Origin: Actinomycetota bacterium
GTDB lineage: Bacteria > Actinomycetota > Humimicrobiia > Humimicrobiales > Humimicrobiaceae
DNA: 10,176 bases
Assembly (NCBI GenBank): GCA_016927635.1
Contig: JAFGMJ010000227.1
Location: 1-10,176, forward strand
Direction: 5' to 3'
Shown here: positions 7,220-10,176 of the stretch, piece after piece
How positions within the stretch are numbered: position 1 is the stretch's first letter
How the letters are laid out: the number at the start of each line of letters is the position of its first letter
Position numbers and translations under genes: made by a program
The notes under the pieces: generated by a model
What the model saw: the letters and a program-made list of their open reading frames with translations, nothing else
What the model was told of the DNA's origin: nothing
Databases searched by the model: none

Positions 7220-8443
7220 ATGAACACCGGCAAAGACTCTTCCTCTATTCTGAAAAATAAAAGAATAATGCTCTGTATCACAGCTTCCATTGCGGCATAT
7301 AAAGCTGCTTATATTTGTTCCAGGCTTATAAAGTTGGGAGCAGAAGTTTTTCCTGTGCTTACTCCAAATGCCACTAAATTTATAAGCTCATTAACACTGA
7401 GTTCTATAAGTGGCAAAAAAACTATTATAGATCAATTTGAAAATGAAGATAAAATCTATCATATATCAATCCCGCAAAGTTGCGATGCAATACTTGTAGC
7501 TCCTGCTTCAGCTAACACTATTTCAAAAATTGCCTCAGGAATATGCGATAATTTTTTGACAACAGCCATATTGGCATCAGAATGTCCAGTGCTTATAGCT
7601 CCTGCAATGAATGAGGTAATGTTTGAAAACCCTTTAATACAAAATAATATAAGATTGCTTAAAAACAATGGGAGATATTTTATCATAAATCCAGAGGAAG
7701 GAAGGCTAGCATGCGGTTCAGAGGGAAGGGGAAGACTTGCTCCTGAAGAAAGCATTATAGAGGCTCTTGAGGAGTCTGTTAGCATTTCCAGTGATTTAAA
7801 GGGCAAGACTGTGCTGGTAAGTGCTGGAGGAACAGTTGAGTATATCGACAGTGTCCGCTTTATCTCAAACAGGTCAAGCGGTAAAATGGGGCTTGAGGTT
7901 GCAAAAGAAGCATATTTCAGGGGGGCAAAAGAAGTAGTGCTTGTAATGGCGTCAGGCAGCCTAATCGTTCCTTCAGGCATAAAAAATATAAAAGCAAGCA
8001 GCAGCGCAGAAATGCTTGAAAAACTTCTGAAATATTATGAATATTCAGATATAACAGTTATGGCCGCTGCTGTAAGTGATATAATCCCGCAGACAAAATA
8101 TGATTATAAGTTGAAGAAAAATGATGATATAATATCGAAATTAAAATTTGCAGAAAACATAAATATTTTATCCATTCTTGCAGAAAAAAAGAGAGAAGGC
8201 CAGTATCTTGTAGGATTTTCTGCTGAAAGCGGAGAAAATATTGAAAACACAAAAAATAAAATGCGGGGTAAAAATATTGATATGATTGTTTTGAATGATA
8301 TATCAAGAGAAGATATAGGTTTTGAAAGTGAGCGCAATGAAGTCATTATCATACCTGCCAAAAGAAATATTGTTAAATCAAAAAGAGATAAAAAGCGCAT
8401 CATTGCAAGATTAATATGGAATGAAATAATTAAAGATTTGTAA
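7220..8443 (+). CDS. coaBC: Bifunctional phosphopantothenoylcysteine decarboxylase / phosphopantothenate-cysteine ligase
   Basis: CoaBC (formerly Dfp) carries out two successive steps of coenzyme A synthesis: CTP-dependent joining of cysteine to 4'-phosphopantothenate (CoaB) and FMN-dependent decarboxylation to 4'-phosphopantetheine (CoaC). The 407 residues match a full-length fusion. The N-terminal CoaC flavoprotein domain (about 12-185) shows the ITASIAAYKA start, the active-site His81 (HISI), the PASANT motif, PAMNEVMFENP, and the substrate-clamp RLACGSEGRGRL with active-site Cys165. The CoaB domain (about 193-407) has LVSAGGTVEYID, the FISNRSSGKMG dimer and nucleotide loop, AAAVSD, a YKLKK segment at 296-300 holding the expected catalytic Lys, and VGFSAES. 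The ATG at 7220 gives a nine-residue polar extension before the usual start of the family. No Shine-Dalgarno site is visible, and an in-frame stop at 7208-7210 rules out an earlier start. Confidence 0.96.
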   Translation: MNTGKDSSSILKNKRIMLCITASIAAYKAAYICSRLIKLGAEVFPVLTPNATKFISSLTLSSISGKKTIIDQFENEDKIYHISIPQSCDAILVAPASANTISKIASGICDNFLTTAILASECPVLIAPAMNEVMFENPLIQNNIRLLKNNGRYFIINPEEGRLACGSEGRGRLAPEESIIEALEESVSISSDLKGKTVLVSAGGTVEYIDSVRFISNRSSGKMGLEVAKEAYFRGAKEVVLVMASGSLIVPSGIKNIKASSSAEMLEKLLKYYEYSDITVMAAAVSDIIPQTKYDYKLKKNDDIISKLKFAENINILSILAEKKREGQYLVGFSAESGENIENTKNKMRGKNIDMIVLNDISREDIGFESERNEVIIIPAKRNIVKSKRDKKRIIARLIWNEIIKDL

Positions 8444-8460
8444 TAATTCAGGAGGATTAA

Positions 8461-9666
8461 ATGAGCAGGAAAGGTAGTTATGTATTTACGTCGGAATCGG
8501 TTACAGAAGGTCATCCGGATAAAATGGCTGACCAGATATCAGATGCGATTCTTGATTCGATATTATCACAGGATATAAAAGCAAGAGTTGCAGTTGAAAC
8601 TCTTTTAAAAACTGGCATAGTAGTGGTAGCAGGCGAGATAACCACTGAAATCTATGTCGAAATACCTGATATAGTAAGAGAAGTTATAAAAAATATAGGT
8701 TACACAAGAGCAAAATATGGTTTTGATTACGAGACATGTGGGGTTATGACTTCTATAGGAAAACAATCTTCAAATATTGCCCAGGGGGTAAATAAATCAT
8801 TTGAGGCAAGAGCAGGTAACGGGTATGGAGACGAAATAGATATGATAGGCGCAGGTGACCAGGGTATGATGTTTGGTTTTGCCTGCAATGAGACACCGGA
8901 ATACATGCCGCTTCCCATCCAGCTTGCACACCAGCTTTCCCACAGGCTTGCAGAAGTAAGAAAAGCCGGTATTTTACCTTATCTCAGGCCGGATGGCAAA
9001 ACACAGGTTACCGTATCCTATGATGATGGCAAACCGGTTTCAGTAAATACTGTGGTTGTTGCATGCCAGCACAAACCGATGATAGATATAGAAGCGCAGA
9101 TAGCGCCCGATATACGTGAATTTGTAATAAAGCCTATTATACCGGAACAATATATTTCTAAAGACCTTAAACTTTATGTAAACCCTACAGGTGAATTTAC
9201 CATTGGTGGCCCAATGGGGGATACGGGTCTTACAGGCAGGAAAATAATAGTAGATACATATGGAGGTTATGCAAGGCATGGCGGAGGCTGTTTTTCAGGA
9301 AAAGATCCATCAAAAGTCGACAGATCGGCAAGTTATGCCGCCAGGCATGTTGCAAAAAATCTTGTAGCAGCTGGCGTTGCTGATAAGCTTGAAATAGAAG
9401 TTGCCTATGCAATTGGTGTTGCGCACCCTGTCTCAATAATGGTCGACACTTTTGGAACTGAAAAAATAGATAAATTAAAAATAGATGACGCCGTAAAAGA
9501 GCTTTTTGATTTAAGGCCTGGCGCAATAGTAAAAAACCTGGATCTTCTAAGGCCAATTTACAGGAAAACAGCATCTTATGGCCATTTTGGAAGACATGAC
9601 AGGGATTTTACCTGGGAGAAACTTGACCGGGTTGACGATATAAAGAACTTTCTTGGTTTAAAATAA
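8461..9666 (+). CDS. metK: S-adenosylmethionine synthetase (methionine adenosyltransferase)
   Basis: Makes S-adenosylmethionine from ATP and methionine, supplying the methyl donor for the cell; a cytoplasmic tetramer. The 401-residue protein carries all three domains of the bacterial MetK family. Motifs in order are [19 protein letters not shown] with the catalytic His18, [11 protein letters not shown] at 130-139 (the adenine/methionine loop), the G-rich [13 protein letters not shown] at 249-261, and [17 protein letters not shown] at 273-289 (P-loop-like ATP phosphate binding, with Lys281 and Asp287). The position that is often Ala in the GGG-x-FSGKD motif is Cys here, a mild variation. The ATG at 8461 has the strongest ribosome binding site of the window, AGGAGG at 8450-8455, five bases away. 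It follows coaBC by 17 bp, so the two are likely cotranscribed, as in mycobacteria where coaBC and metK are neighbours. Confidence 0.98.
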   Translation: MSRKGSYVFTSESVTEGHPDKMADQISDAILDSILSQDIKARVAVETLLKTGIVVVAGEITTEIYVEIPDIVREVIKNIGYTRAKYGFDYETCGVMTSIGKQSSNIAQGVNKSFEARAGNGYGDEIDMIGAGDQGMMFGFACNETPEYMPLPIQLAHQLSHRLAEVRKAGILPYLRPDGKTQVTVSYDDGKPVSVNTVVVACQHKPMIDIEAQIAPDIREFVIKPIIPEQYISKDLKLYVNPTGEFTIGGPMGDTGLTGRKIIVDTYGGYARHGGGCFSGKDPSKVDRSASYAARHVAKNLVAAGVADKLEIEVAYAIGVAHPVSIMVDTFGTEKIDKLKIDDAVKELFDLRPGAIVKNLDLLRPIYRKTASYGHFGRHDRDFTWEKLDRVDDIKNFLGLK

Positions 9667-9685
9667 AAAATACAAAATTTTCAAC

Positions 9686-10176
9686 ATGGACCATGGCTAC
9701 GCAGAAGTTTATCCTGATAGCAGGGTTTTGGATTTTAACCGCCGTTTTGACTATATAATACCGCCAAATCTCGCCGGGCGTATAAAAACAGGCAGCATTG
9801 TTGCAATTCCGCTTAAAAACCGCATAGAAACAGGTTATGTTTGTAGAATAAAAAAATATTCTTACGTTAAAGACGCTAGTTTAAAATTTATTGCATACAT
9901 TTTTGGAGATATTGAAGTCTTTGATATTTCAAGGTTAAAACTGATTCACTGGATGTGCGCAAACTATATTCAACCTTTTGGAAAAATAGCAGAATTGTTT
10001 CTTCCTCCCGTTGAAAAAACAAAACTGATGAATATATTAAAAAACCCTGAAAAATATTTAGCATATTGTTCAATTCTTTCCATTGATAAATTACTTCTTG
10101 AAGATTTTGAAAAAAAATCAGTCAGCAAAAAATTTTTTAAGCAGAAATTAATAATAGATTTTATAAAATCATGTGG
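9686..10176 (+). CDS. priA: Primosomal protein N' (PriA), N-terminal part, cut by the window edge
   Basis: The frame opens at the ATG at 9686 and runs without a stop to the right edge, giving 163 complete codons. The start resembles the 3'-DNA-binding domain of PriA, the protein that recognises stalled forks and reloads the replicative helicase: an A-E-V-Y-P strand, VLDFNRRFDYIIP, then GRIKTGSIVAIPLKNRIETGYV at about 31-52, where the family has G-x-x-V-x-V-P-F and an Arg/Gly-x-V motif. Around 88-112 it has LKLIHWMCANYIQPFGKIAELFLPP, the winged-helix onset with the conserved tyrosine region and L-x-PP end. The gene begins 19 bp after metK with no visible ribosome binding site. The helicase domain is outside, so whether its ATPase motifs are intact (they are degenerate in many actinobacterial PriA) cannot be judged. 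Confidence 0.88.
   Translation, partial: MDHGYAEVYPDSRVLDFNRRFDYIIPPNLAGRIKTGSIVAIPLKNRIETGYVCRIKKYSYVKDASLKFIAYIFGDIEVFDISRLKLIHWMCANYIQPFGKIAELFLPPVEKTKLMNILKNPEKYLAYCSILSIDKLLLEDFEKKSVSKKFFKQKLIIDFIKSC

Noticed and set aside
7459..7980. A 173-codon open frame on the - strand inside coaBC
   Set aside because: It mirrors conserved coaBC codons and shows low-complexity Ser/Pro/Leu sequence without any motif.
8104..8514. A 136-codon - strand frame spanning the coaBC-metK junction
   Set aside because: Hydrophobic Phe/Leu/Ile-rich translation is what A-rich sense codons give on the opposite strand; it covers the metK ribosome binding site and start and has no credible own start signal.

Overview
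This window is a compact housekeeping block of ten genes, all on the + strand: carB (start just outside) - pyrK - pyrD - pyrF - mihF - gmk - rpoZ - coaBC - metK - priA (cut by the right edge). The gene order from carB and pyrF through mihF, gmk, rpoZ, coaBC and metK towards priA is the arrangement known from Actinomycetota such as Mycobacterium. The mihF gene (actinobacterial integration host factor) is the most lineage-specific marker. The DNA, however, is AT-rich (roughly a third G+C, judged by eye), with heavy use of ATA for Ile and AGA/AGG for Arg, quite unlike the high-G+C cultured actinobacteria. My inference is a low-G+C, probably anaerobic and probably uncultured deep-branching actinobacterial lineage (or a close neighbour that shares mIHF). 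The genus cannot be read from this sequence.

Layout. Bases 1-5857 hold pyrimidine synthesis: the large subunit of carbamoyl-phosphate synthase, the two subunits of the NAD-linked (class 1B) dihydroorotate dehydrogenase, and orotidine-5'-phosphate decarboxylase. Bases 5935-7120 hold mIHF, guanylate kinase and the RNA polymerase omega subunit. Bases 7220-9666 hold the bifunctional CoaBC enzyme of coenzyme A synthesis and S-adenosylmethionine synthetase. From 9686 to the edge runs the N-terminal third or less of primosomal protein PriA.

How the genes work together. CarB feeds carbamoyl phosphate into UMP synthesis, PyrK/PyrD oxidise dihydroorotate to orotate with NAD+ as acceptor, and PyrF makes UMP. 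Gmk converts GMP to GDP, so the region links pyrimidine and purine nucleotide supply to transcription (RpoZ), chromosome architecture (mIHF), replication restart (PriA) and two cofactor enzymes (CoaBC, MetK). The larger gaps are 106 bp (carB-pyrK), 77 bp (pyrF-mihF) and 99 bp (rpoZ-coaBC). They are very AT-rich and hold short palindromes and one plausible weak terminator. No gap exceeds 300 bp. I see no tRNA, rRNA, CRISPR array, insertion sequence or phage gene.

The window looks like ordinary core genome. I did not find a convincing undescribed system. The points most worth a second look are the mIHF gene in AT-rich DNA, a perfect 14-bp hairpin inside pyrK, and the uneven presence of Shine-Dalgarno sites.
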